From Larimichthys crocea (Eukaryota > Chordata > Actinopteri > Sciaenidae), in NCBI RefSeq assembly GCF_000972845.2, contig NC_040025.1:22830021-22894020 (forward strand): a stretch of 64,000 nt of DNA. The letters run 5' to 3'. Made by a program: the position numbers and the translations under genes. This document shows positions 32,316-57,184 of this stretch, piece by piece. Position 1 is the stretch's first letter. Each line of letters opens with the position of its first letter. A model generated the notes under the pieces. It ran no database searches and was not told where the DNA came from. It saw only the letters and a list, made by a program, of their open reading frames with translations.

Positions 32316-33187
32316 ATGTGTTCGGATGTTGAGGTGTCTGCACATAGATGCATAGTCACATACTAATGCTAATACTATCTTGGCACCGCTTTCAGATGTG
32401 TAGATGTGATGTAGAATATGGTTTCTTTTAACTGGATAGATAAAGGTCAGGTCAAAGGTTAAGGCCCATAGGTATGGTATCCTTCTCTTATCTATCTGTC
32501 CCTCTGATTCAAGTTATTTTTATTGCATGTCTTGGGGTGAGTTATTTTGATTGTATGTTTTGGGGGCATAACCTACCATATATAAGGGCTTGTCCTGCAT
32601 AGATCAGGAGAGTCTCATCATTCAGCCAGAGGCTCTCCAAGTAACATTTTACTTGTTACAGTACTGAACGTATTGTAATAAATTTGTTATACAACTAAGA
32701 CAGTGTCGGCAGAGTTTTTCTTCAAACATCTTCAACTGCATCACCACCGAATATACGACAAACTTGGCGTCACAAACTAACAGGACGTGTTTGTGGCCGC
32801 GGCGCAGCTGGACGCAGCCCTGCTTTCCTCCTCTCATCCAAGGTGAGCATACACCTGAAACTGAAGTCTGGCTGTGTTGGGTCGCACCTAAAGATCCTTT
32901 GTGGATGAATGTGTGTGATGTTTGCGGTGAAGTTCCGTTTAAATTTGTTTACTCTCCATTGTTTTACTGCGTCGCGCACAACGCCGTAGGGGGGAGTGAT
33001 GGTAGAGTAAGAATTAAGACTAAAAATTAGAAGAGACATGTTTGTGTAAAGGTTAAAGGTAAGAAGCCTAACGATGAGTAACGCTAAGTGAGTTAGGAAA
33101 CTCTGCAGGGTTTAGCTGGGGCATGAAAGTTGCATAAGTGAAGATTAAGGAAAACCTGGTACCAGGTGCATAACCAGGAATAAGGAT
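32316..33187 (+). mobile_element. Gypsy-like LTR and leader, solo or truncated
   Basis: Promoter-like TATATAAG at about 32,577, polyadenylation signal AATAAA at 32,677-32,682, and a boundary at about 32,760 followed by CTTGGCGTCACAAACTAACAG, which looks like a primer-binding site next to an LTR of fish Ty3/gypsy elements. About 420 bp of leader follow before LINE sequence begins. No gag or pol and no second LTR. The left edge is a guess (possible TGTGTTCGG start). Confidence 0.5.
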
Positions 33188-35473
33188 TAAAGGAAGCCGC
33201 AGATTTGGCTGGAAGAACAGTGTAAGAATTTGGAAAATGCCCTCAAAATAAATTATACTGTAACAAGAGAAAATGAACTAAAAACGAAACAGTCGGAATT
33301 AAATGATTTACTAAGAAGCAGGGCAGAATTTATGATTCATGCAACTAAGCATAAATATTATGCAGAAGGTAGCAGACCGAGCCACCTTTTGGCACTTACC
33401 CTCAAACAGCAAGAGGCTAAAAGATCTATACCAGCGATCAGATGCGTAAAACGCGGAGTAGTGTCCGCAACAGAGGAAATAAATGAGACTTTTAAAAATT
33501 ATTTTAAAGAACTTTATACATGTGGTTCAGTACCTTCAGAAAAGGACTTCATAGACTTTTTTAATGGATTGGAACTCCCAACACTGTCTTCAGAGGACTC
33601 TGAGCTGTTAGACTCACCTATCACATTAGTTGAATTGTTTAATGCAGTTAAAGCTACCAACAAAGGGCGTACTCCAGGTATAGATGGCATACCGGTGGAA
33701 CTTTATCTAGCACTCTAGGATATACTTGGTCCAGTTTGGCTGGAAACACTAAACTATGCCATTGGTAAAGGTGCGTTCCATAGAGATCTAAACACAGCCT
33801 TGATCACGGTCATACCTAAACCTGGGAAGGATCCCTTGGAGTGTGCCAACCACCGTCCAATCTCCTTGATAAATGCTGATCTGAAGATTTTTTCTAAAGT
33901 TCTAACCAGTAGACTAGAAAAGGTTATTGGAAAAATAGTTAACCATGACCAAACAGGGTTTCTCGGGGGGCGTCTGGCTTCTGATAATATCCGTCGGCTC
34001 CTACACATACTCAGCGCAACACAGGATATCCCACCTGCATGCGGCCTGTTATTTCTGGACGCTGAAAAGGCATTTGATCGCCTAGAGTGGACTTATTTGT
34101 GGAGGGTCTTAAAAGAATTTAAGTTTGGTGATAGGTTCATAAAGATGATTCAAACGCTGTATGCTAATCCTACAGCCCGGATGTGTGTGGGAGAAGGATT
34201 ATCGGAGCTATTTGACATAGGGCGGGGCACGCGCCAAGGAGATCCGTTGTCCCCTTTAATTTTCGTTTTATCTATCGAGCCACTTGCACATCTGATCAGA
34301 AAGTCCACTCAGATTGCCCCTATCACGATAGGTGAAACGTCACACTCCATATCGCTATATGCAGATGACACATTAGTGTACATGGCTGATGTTTCACGGA
34401 CTCTGCCCTGTGTCTTAGAGTTGCTGGAGAGGTTTGGGTATTTGTCGGGATACAAGGTTAATCTATCAAAATCGGCATTGATGCTGATTAACACAGACCA
34501 AAGCAGTATATTGATTCCTCCCTCGATTAAGGTCACGAAGGAGGTTCTCTATTTGGGTGTTAGGATCAGCACTTCGTTATCAACTATATCTAGCACCAAC
34601 TACGCGTTAACTTTGAAGAGGGTGGAAGAGGATATTGACAGATGGAGGCACCTGCCGGCATCAGTGCCAGCTCGAATAGCGGTAATAAAAATGAACATCT
34701 TGCCTCGCATTAATTTTGTCAGCTCAATAATTCCCCTTGCACCCCCACCAGGATATTGGCAAAAATTGGATTCTCTACTTCGACGTTATGTGTGGAATGG
34801 CAAACGACCCAGTATTAAGTGGTCTGCTCTTCAACATAGTAAGAAGGAAGGGGGACTGGCGTGTCCAAAATTTAGGCTATATCACTGGGCATTTATATTG
34901 AAAAGCTTTAGTTACTGGATGGATGATAGTAAAATTTCTGCATGGAAAAATATTGAACAGGAATTAATAACACCAATGAGACTGAACGATTTTCTTCTGG
35001 TAGGCCTGTCTATTAAAAAATGTGCTTTGCGATATGGTCCAATCTTAACCTATGCGCTTCAAGTATTTCGAGCGCTGGGAAAATTCCTAAAGATAAAGAG
35101 TGTGTGGTGTACTTCTTCTCCGATATGGAATAACAATCACCTTTTATCAGGAGGGAAACCGTTTGTTAACAAGAATTGGGAGAGCAAGGGCATTAGAACT
35201 CTTCAGGATATTAATGGGACGTGCGATATTCTTAGCTTTCAGGAACTTGTGTCTCGATATAATATTGATAAACACTCTCTATTCTTCTATTTTAGGATAA
35301 GATCAGCCTGTAAGGCCTACAAGGTTCCCTGGGGGTCGGAATTAAAGGAACACTGTGTCCTAAATTGGATACAGATTGCTCCTAGACGTATAGTGTCATA
35401 TATTTACAATAAATTAAATTCAGAGAGCTATATGCCCACTTCAGGAATGAAAGGAAGTCGCAGATTTGGATAA
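33188..35473 (+). pseudogene. Tx1-like LINE ORF2 fragment, nearly open RT
   Basis: One frame from about 33,191 to 35,473 with a single TAG at 33,716-33,718. It contains the linker (LLRSRAEFMIHATKHKYY), NKGRTPGIDGIPVELY, HRPISLINADLKIFSKVL, the RT motif A (FLDAEKAFDRLEW), motif B (GTRQGDPLSPLIFVLSIEPL) and an intact motif C YADD box (codons at 34,358-34,369). The endonuclease domain is missing from the 5' side and the Cys-rich tail from the 3' side. Same family as 10,320-15,920 but much less decayed. It cannot mobilise itself. Confidence 0.85.
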
Positions 35474-35574
35474 AAGCCCTCAAGGAGGCGGTTTTAGACC
35501 GGCCTAAAAACCTGGACAATTCACTAGGTGAAGTTCAGGTCGGTTATAAAGGAATAACTGGGAGTGTAGGGGAA

Positions 35575-36264
35575 ACTAAAAAATTTGAGAAGAAATTTTG
35601 AGTGTGCCTGACATTAAGTGCCAATAACTGCTAAAATGGCCGCCGCTGGGCTTCTGCCTGCTGGCTTCTACCTGCTGGCTTCTGCCTTCTGACTCTTATT
35701 TTGAAAATCGCCCCTCACCCCTCTCCTGCCTGTCTGTGTGTCAGTGTGTGAGTGTCTGAGTAACTAGTGACAGGTGCGCGCGCGCATGCTCACTGCCTCT
35801 CCCTCTGTTCCCTAAGGAGACAGAAAAGCTTAAAAAAATGAGGGGGTAGCTGATCAATTAGGGCGTAGTGAGCCAAAACTATAACAGAGACAGCTTCAAC
35901 AGTGTTATCACTGCGACCGCCTCAAATTTTCCTACGTTTTGAGGGTATAATTATGTCTGTAGCTGTGCATTTGAGGCCACAATCGCAGTTTACAAATTTA
36001 TTTTTCGCCGACTTTTTCTCTCCCTCTCCACTCTAGTGATGACATCATGCACTCTAGCTCTCCAAAGTTCTCGCAATACACACCCATTCATTTTTTTGTT
36101 TTTTTTTTGGTGATTTTTGGCAAAACCGTTTGCCGAAACTCTTAGAAAAGTCATAGCACGCCGATCAAGGCCGAGCCGCACGTTTTGATACCCGTTTTGT
36201 GTATGTGCGACAAAAACTCTGGGAGGTGATGCGAACCAAAAAACGGGCGGAAGAATAATAATAA
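35575..36264 (-). repeat. Composite repeat, copy F (minus, short)
   Basis: On the minus strand: TTATTATTCTTCCGCCCG leader at 36,264, the CGCACATACACAAAAC block, part of the common body, a different segment with GAAGCAGAAGGC-type repeats and CTCAGACACTCAC, then GCCATTTTAGCAG and the 3' end GTCAGGCACACTCAAAATTT ending TTAG at 35,575. No minisatellite or CA core. A CTAG sits just beyond the leader (36,265-36,268), suggesting a lost neighbour copy. Confidence 0.65.
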
Positions 36265-36474
36265 CTAGAAGAAAAGAAAAAAACTAAGAGACACAGTAGA
36301 AAACACAACAAAAGAAAAACAAAAAAAACGAGAATAAAACAACACAAGAACCAAGAAGCAAAGGGAAAAGAGAAACAAAAACAAAAGAGAAGGAAGAAAA
36401 GAAAAAAGAAAGAGAGAATAAGGCGGCTGGTATGCAGAGTGTGGGAATCAGACCGTGAGGTTGTGGGTGGCCAC
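36265..36474. other. A-rich spacer between repeat copies
   Basis: Long A-rich tract (AAAGAAAAAC-type) to 36,420, then unassigned sequence. No gene. Confidence 0.5.
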
Positions 36475-36728
36475 CTCGAGGGGACATCAGACATAACTGG
36501 CACCAGTGGGACAGACAGGCTGCATGCAGCACCGTGACTAATTACTCGACATGCAGCTCACCCTGGTTGCTTGGCAACCTCAAGCAGCCTTTGACTAACT
36601 TTTTTGAAGCGTGTATGAGTCAGACTATCAAGACTACATTTTTAGTGTCGCGCCATTTATCCTTCTCACAAACCAAACACAAGAAGAGAGCAGACAGACA
36701 CACCACACACAGGCAGACAGACAGGCAG

Positions 36729-36766
<38 letters not shown>

Positions 36767-36950
36767 CAAGCACACACACACCACACACAGGACAAGTTTT
36801 TCAAAATAGAGTCCCTTCAAAATAAAGCCCAATAAAAAGGCAATGATGACACAGCTTGTTGTATTAATACTGAATTTTCTGAGCAGTGTCACTAATAATG
36901 CATGGGGACGACGGGGCCAGAGTCACCGCATATCAAACTAGAAATTTCGT
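36475..36950 (+). repeat. Composite repeat, copy G (CA-type 3' half)
   Basis: Carries only the 3' half: GTGACTAATTACTC, CTGGTTGCTTGGCAACCTC, GACTACATTTTTAGTGTCG, (CA)n at about 36,731-36,762, CAAGTTTTTCAAAAT, GGGCCAGAGTCACC. Its terminal palindrome is damaged. Confidence 0.7.
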
Positions 36951-38225
36951 ATTATAACTATTCCCGCCTTTTTGTCACACTACTCCTCCCAGAGTTTTGT
37001 CACACATACACAAAACAGGTATCAAAACGACCAGGACGATTGCTGAGATTCTAAGAGTTCGATGTTTCGCAAATACGAATTAGTGAAAAATTCCCATAAG
37101 GAATGAATGGGGGAGGCCCGAAAAAAAATACATTTCAACAGACATTCAACAATGAACTGCTCTGGCAACTTTCCACCGAAGACTTCGAAACTTTAAAACG
37201 TAGGTGTGCTTCCTTACTTCAGGGATTCACTACACTCATCGACAGCTTTTACCGTTTTAAACTATCAAGGCTCAAAGTTGAGCAGGTTTTTAGTCAATTC
37301 TGGGTTTATAATGGGTGTGTATGTGGCGGAATGTTTGTGCTAGAGTGGATGACATCATCAGCTAGAGTGAGGAGCAGGGAGAAAAATCAGTGAAAAAATA
37401 AAACGGATTGACACCGTGGCTCAGATGCCCAGCTACAGACATGATTATCCCCTCAAATGTAGGAAAATTCGAGGTGATCGCAGTGATAACACTGTTGAAG
37501 CTGTCTCTTTTATAGTTTGTGGCTCCATACAGGCTAATTGATCGAGTACCCCCCTCCACAGCCTCATTCACTCCCATGGTTTTTGGGGCAGAGAATTTTC
37601 TAGAAGAAGCAGGGAGCATGTGTGCTTTCTCTGACTCCTACGGCCAAAGTTTATACAATTTTCGCCTGAAACTTGGCACAGACATTATACACAAGACGAG
37701 CATTCTTCTGGTCATTTCAGATTTTGGTTTGATGCTACCACTTATAGGTTTTTTTTTGTCCACCTTCGAGAGGGATCATTCAGACATATACTGTGCATCT
37801 CATTGGGACAGTGCATGCAGCACCTGTGACTAATTACTCTGACCTGCAGCTCACCCGGTTGTTGGCAACCTCAAGCATGCCTTTGACTAACTTTTTTGAA
37901 GCCTGTATGATATCAGACTATCAAGACTACATTTTTAATGTCGGCCATTTTCTATCCTTGTCTCCACAAACACAAACCATAGATAGAGAGACAGACACAC
38001 CACACACAGGCAGACAGACAGGCAGACGCACCACACACACACACACCACACCACACACACACACAGGACAAGTTTTTCAAATAAGAGTCCCTTCAAAATA
38101 GAGCCCAATAAAAAGGCAATGATGACACAGCTTGTTGTATTAATACTGAATTTTCTGAGCAGTGTCAATAATGCATGGGGGCGACGGGGCCAGAGTCAGG
38201 CACACTCAAAATTCTTAGAAATTTT
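36951..38225 (+). repeat. Composite repeat, copy H (CA type), cut by gap
   Basis: Starts TTCCCGCC and follows copy D throughout (alternative 5' body at about 37,060-37,380, common body, CA-type 3' half), with many single-base losses. It reaches GGGCCAGAGTCAGGCACACTC and AGAAATTTT and then runs into Ns. Confidence 0.75.
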
Positions 38226-38325
38226 NNNNNNNNNNNNNNNNNNNNNNNNNNNNNNNNNNNNNNNNNNNNNNNNNNNNNNNNNNNNNNNNNNNNNNNNNNN
38301 NNNNNNNNNNNNNNNNNNNNNNNNN
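38226..38325. other. Assembly gap, 100 N
   Basis: Exactly 100 Ns, the conventional length for a gap of unknown size. It falls at the 3' end of a composite repeat copy, so further copies may be missing here. Confidence 0.98.
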
Positions 38326-40094
38326 TGTGTTTTTATTTGGGCGGTGTCCAGTTGTCCGTCACTGTGGATCAGGGGGGCGCAGCGGGGGCTTGTGTGACTG
38401 TGTTAGTAACGGGTTGAGTAGTTGCGCGTCCAGCTCGCCTTTAGGGTGCAGCAGTACACGGAAAACTGCAGAAGACGAGAAGAAGACTCAAAAGGAAGCG
38501 CAAATAAAAACAAAATGTCGCCACTCCATTGAAATTTGAGACGGCTCAGTGTCTGGCACACTCAGGCTTTTGTTGGGGTTCATCACACTGATATTCAAAG
38601 TTCAAAGACCGGTTTGTTTCAATGCAACACCCGGAGAGAAAGGAGGAGGAGGAGGAGGCTTATACCCGAAATGAAACCATCCGACACGCAGTCCAGTCCA
38701 CTTATTATCCTGTAAACTGCTGATTATCTGTAAACCCTCAGTCAGAGCAGTCATGTATGCTGTTGTTTGTAAAGACTGAAGACTCATCAGACTGTGGACA
38801 ATTCTGCTTTCTTGCTGCTTTGGTGATCAGCGACAAGAATGGTTCACGACACCAACAGCAAACCAAAAAACAAAGGAGGAATAAAGAGGCAATCTGGGAA
38901 ATATTTTCACCACTTGTGGACGATGATGTGACCAGGTGGTGTGCTAGATGCAGAGAGTATCTTTTGTTTTTGTTCCTATCTGTTGAGTGTAATGTATTTC
39001 ACAGGTGTGTTTAAACCCGTGCTACCGAGCACTGTGGCACATGGATGGATGAACTACTTGCAGGATATTTCCGAATAATAATAAAAAAAATAAAGGATCT
39101 GTGTCACTCAAACTGAGAGTTTCAGAGTCTGCAAGCCAGAACTCATTACTGTAACAACAGATCCACCCAGAATCCAAAACTACAACATGAAATCAAATGT
39201 TTTACGTTCATATAGGGTGGACTGTCCATTGATCAAAGATTTTTAGAGTTTAGTTTGTAGTGTGTGCCCTCTCGTGGTCATAGGCACGTAAATCCACGGA
39301 TCCTGTGTCTGTCTGTGCGCCATCTGTAAATAAGATGAGGAATGATGATCTTTGATTTTTAAATGTACATTAATAAGAGAAATATAGACCACTCTGAAAA
39401 TGTGTAAAACCGACATGACATGTATAAGACTAGTAAAGAGAATGTAATAACTAGGTGACTCTACGCGTAAGCAATGGTATTATAATACACATAGACAACA
39501 AAAAGTTATACTTAGGTTTTATTTTTCACAAGTTTAGAAAGCCCCGCACTTAAGCAGGGCATCAAAAAATTAGTTGAAACTCTTATTGTTCCTCTCCACG
39601 GAAATCTTTAGTAAAAGGCGAAAGATTTATACGATCTGAAGAGAAACAAGAGTGTACTGGCGAACAGGTCTCAGTGTGTCCGAGGCCATTCTCCGCCTTA
39701 TGATCCTCACTCACGGTTCAGCAAACACCATTTTTGTAATTATTTAAAAATAGAAGCTTGTACACACACGAAAACACAACACTTGCACTAAATCTCTGTT
39801 GGTGTGAGATAAATGTGAGATAAATATAAATAAATGAACAAAGTTTGGTTGTTACAGTCGCGCGCTAGGCATCATGGGAATAAGCCGGTATTGACCCCGC
39901 CTACATTTTAAAAAATCGCTTTTAACCGTAAAACTTTCATTTTTCCTTTAGTCAAAAGTTCACGTAACTCTTCAATATTCAGACGATATGTTTTATTTGT
40001 ACGATGCATTATTTAAGCGTCACTATTCTTTACGTTTGCGATCATTTGCCTGTACGCATGCGCACACCAAACAGAGATTAACTTGGTGTCAAGA
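38326..40094. other. No gene recognised
   Basis: Mixed unique sequence with no recognised exon or transposon. Contains a GGAGGAGGAGG run near 38,640 and AT-rich stretches. Confidence 0.45.
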
Positions 40095-40224
40095 GAGTTC
40101 CGTTAGAGACGGTTAGAAACGGCTGCAGAGCGCCGTTAACCGTTAGTGTGTATAGATGATGAGTTCCGTTGGAGACGGTTAGAAACGGCTGCAGAGCGCC
40201 GTTAACCGTTAGTGTGTATAGATG
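40095..40224. repeat. 66-bp tandem duplication
   Basis: The unit beginning GAGTTCCGTT at 40,095 recurs at 40,161 with one visible difference (AGAGAC versus GGAGAC). Both copies contain CGGCTGCAGAGCGCCG and CCGTTAGTGTGTATAGATG. Near identity means a recent duplication or an assembly artefact. Confidence 0.9.
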
Positions 40225-40540
40225 CTGTAACCAACAGTCAGGTTATCTGTCTGTGGCTGGGTGCTCAGTTCATGACAACACGTTTCAACAAATGTCACAG
40301 CAGTTTACAGCCGCACTTAGTTTGTATTCCTTTTTTTTTGTTGTTGAAAGAAACAGTCAAAGGAACAAACATATGCGAATTCTAACCCTTTAAATGTCAG
40401 TGTACTTGATGTCACTGTTGTTATTTACGAAAAAACAAGGTTAGTTTTATTTTTCACAAATAACATAATTAACCACTGACAATTAATGGAACATACCTGA
40501 TTTGAGAATACATGGCACAAAGAGCAAGTCCAGTCTCGAC

Positions 40541-41003
40541 CGGTGTTTCTCAAACTTCTTACACCTTGTACTACCTCAGAAAACATTTGTCTTTCCAAGT
40601 ACCACCATCTAGGCTGGCCCTTTTCAGCTAGACAGTTTATAAGAGTTAAGTTTTTTACTTGTTGAATCCAGATCAGAACCAGAGCTACTTGGGTGCAAAA
40701 CAAGAACAGTGTATTGTCTTTTTACCTCCTCTTATTATCATCACATTTAGCTCATAAGTAATGGATGTATGCACACTGCAACTATAAAGGAGCCTGAAAC
40801 AGTGTATTACAGTAAACATTTATTTTAAATTACATTATTGCAAACTCATAATGAAACAATTTTGATTCAAAATAAGTATTAAGGTTGTATAAAATGTACA
40901 TTTATTTAATCAAAACAATATATATTTCAGAGATATCACCAAGTACCACCCAAGGGAGCTTGTGTACCACCAGTAGTACTTGTACCACAGCTTGAGAACC
41001 AGT
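40541..41003. mobile_element. hAT-like MITE, about 460 bp
   Basis: Left end CGGTGTTTCTCAAACTTC and right end (reverse complement) CACTGGTTCTCAAGCTGTG form a hAT-type terminal inverted repeat. AGTACCACC motifs occur near both ends. Flanks GTCTCGAC and GTCCTAGA are only loosely alike, so the target duplication is eroded. Confidence 0.65.
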
Positions 41004-41840
41004 GGTCCTAGACCATAAACAGTACAAACAGACTAGTAAGCTATTTGAACCAACCTACCCATGTGCGTCTCAGAGAAAATGAATAGGTTAGAAGGCACAC
41101 TTTGAAAATAAAAAAAGTAAAACAATGGAAGTAAGTAACATTACTTACTAAGGTTGTTTCAAAAAGCAGATTGTCAAACATGACACATACGATGACATTA
41201 CTGAGTTTTTAAGAGCTGTCCACAATCCAGAAAATGTTTGCACAAAATTATTCTGTAAAATGTAGCAAAAAACAAGAATTCAACCCTGTTTCACAGAGAT
41301 GAGTGTCCAGCCTCTCCACTTCTACTGTCATTAACCCCTTCAAAGATGGCTGCCATAACAGTACCCACCATTTGCAGTTAAGTTCAAAAATCTATTTAAT
41401 CATACATCTAATTTATAGGTTTTTTATCAGTGAAGAAAGTGTTCACAATCATTAATTATTACATATGAAGCAAATTGTGCTGGCTGGTTTAAAATATTGA
41501 GGTGAACAGGGGGAAGAATTCAACTTCATGTGCTCTCATTCTTTATTAAAGACAACTTGTCTGGTTGGTTAGTACATGAAATGATTAGCTGGGCTTGAAA
41601 ATCCACTGATAGGCTGTGGCAGTGGCAGCATCTCACCAGACTTGTCAGTGATTCTTATATTTCCCGGAGAGAGCCCTTGTCATTTTGTCAGAATCCCCGT
41701 GGCTTAAGTATGCGGGGACAGCGGGGAGGGCTGTCAAACTGTGCCCGCCCGAGAGCGCCTTTCCCCGGGTTGATGAGTCATAATAAGGGCCGGCCAGGTG
41801 GTGAAAATGAGCAGGGAGGCAAGTGAGGACTATCTCTCTC
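41004..41840. other. Upstream region of nxph4, no gene
   Basis: Mostly AT-rich; a GC-richer patch at about 41,700-41,800 contains GATGAGTCATAA (AP-1-like TGAGTCA) and GGCCGGCC. It lies 370-470 bp before the nxph4 ATG and could be promoter-proximal, but no TATA box or initiator is convincing. Confidence 0.3.
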
Positions 41841-41844
<4 letters not shown>

Positions 41845-41894
<50 letters not shown>

Positions 41895-41941
41895 GAGGGG
41901 TAGAGAGAAGGAAGAAAAGATGGAGAGACTAGAGAGGGTGA

Positions 41942-41995
<54 letters not shown>
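41845..41995. repeat. (GT)n and (GA)n microsatellites
   Basis: A GT run at about 41,845-41,892 and a GA run at about 41,947-41,995 separated by a purine-rich spacer. They lie about 175-325 bp upstream of the nxph4 start codon, probably in the promoter or 5' untranslated region. Confidence 0.9.
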
Positions 41996-42169
41996 TGGGA
42001 TGGTGGGGGGTACGGGGACGAACCTGAGTATTCACTCCAGATCTTGGGGATTTTTGAGTCTCTCACTGCGGAATGTCTCCTCTACTTTTGAAGTGAGCGT
42101 AAGCTTTGACTCAGTAAATCACCACTTATTAAGTCGGTCTGATTGCCTCTGAGAAAAGCTGCTCTCTGG

Positions 42170-46496
<4,327 letters not shown>

Positions 46497-46811
46497 CGGA
46501 TTCTGAAATGCTGAAACTGAGATATCAAACACTGACTTTTCATACATCCTTCAAATTCATGTGTTCAGTTAAGGTTCGAGATTGACTTTTTTTATACGCC
46601 ATAACACGTTGTCAACATGTCAGTGAGTGCAGTTTGAGCCAAAGCCTGTGTTAATGTATTCATAGCAGCATTTGTTAATGATGAGATTTATAATGTGAGC
46701 TTTGTATTTCACTGAAATGACGTTCAAAACCTCCACATTGTCGTCGAAAAAGCAGTAGCTTGATCCATGATATCACTTTGTGTGTGTAGCATTTTATTAA
46801 GTGAAGACTGC

Positions 46812-47150
46812 AAATCCATCCATCCATTATCTGTAACCAATTTTTCTCATCATGGTCATGGTCGGGCTGGGGCCTATCCCAGTTGACTTTGGGCGAGAGG
46901 TGGAGTACACCCTAGACAAGTCGCCAGCTCACCCCAGGGCACAATAGCGACAAATAATCATTCACATGGGCTACGGGCAATTTAGAGTCACCAATTAACC
47001 TGTTAGGTGCATGTCTTTGGACTGTGGGAGGAAGCCCAGTCAGAACCTACGCAGACATTCGGAGAACATGCAAACTCCACAGAGAAAGGCCCCATTGGAA
47101 GTTTGAACCAGGAACCTTCTTGCTGTGAGGAAACAGTACTAATGACTGAC
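46812..47150 (+). repeat. Abundant teleost LINE 3' tail repeat
   Basis: Starts ATCCATCCATCCATTATC and contains GGGGCCTATCCCAGTTGAC, GGGCGAGAGGTGGAGTACAC, GGACTGTGGGAGGAAGCC and AGAACATGCAAACTCCACA, landmarks of a very common fish retroposon tail, RTE-like as I recall. Located 315 bp after the nxph4 stop, so it may lie in the nxph4 3' UTR or in intergenic space. No AATAAA was seen between the nxph4 stop and here. Confidence 0.8.
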
Positions 47151-47458
47151 TGTAAATCCAACATTGGATATTCACTATTTGAAAAATGTGATTTCTTTGT
47201 GCATTCATAATACAAAATACATCATTAGAGACAGAACAGAAAGTGATTTTTTACTATCAAATGGACTCCTTGCCTGTAAAGTGACTACAATTGATAAGAT
47301 ATGAATTCTTCAAAGAACAGATGGTTTACTGTTGTAGCCTGTTTTTTATCAGTGACACAAAGTTCGCATGTCCTTGGCCTCTCTCCAGTGCTGGTTTTAC
47401 TTTCACCCTTTGCACCTTGAAAAGTTTCCTGTTTTCTCAGACCTCAGCAGTCACAGAC

Positions 47459-56927
<9,469 letters not shown>

Positions 56928-57171
56928 TAACACCACACAGAGAAAGGCAGTTTCCCCACCACATCATGGACATATCCTGTATCCTTTACAGTACAACTCC
57001 TCTAATGTAACAGTCGCCATGGAAACAAGCATTGTGTCAGTGTCAGTTGAATCTTCAGGTCAGTGTGCAGCTGGTCATTTCTACACAGTTACATTTCCAA
57101 ACTAATGTCAATGTATCAGCCAGACAATGTGAAAAATGTGATATGATGTATCAATGTATCAAAGTCTGATG

Positions 57172-57177
57172 AATAAA
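57172..57177 (+). terminator. shmt2: shmt2 polyadenylation signal AATAAA
   Basis: Canonical AATAAA 245 bp after the shmt2 stop codon, followed by a T-rich stretch. It implies a short 3' UTR of about 265 bases. No earlier AATAAA lies between the stop and this point. Confidence 0.7.
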
Positions 57178-57184
57178 AAGTCAT

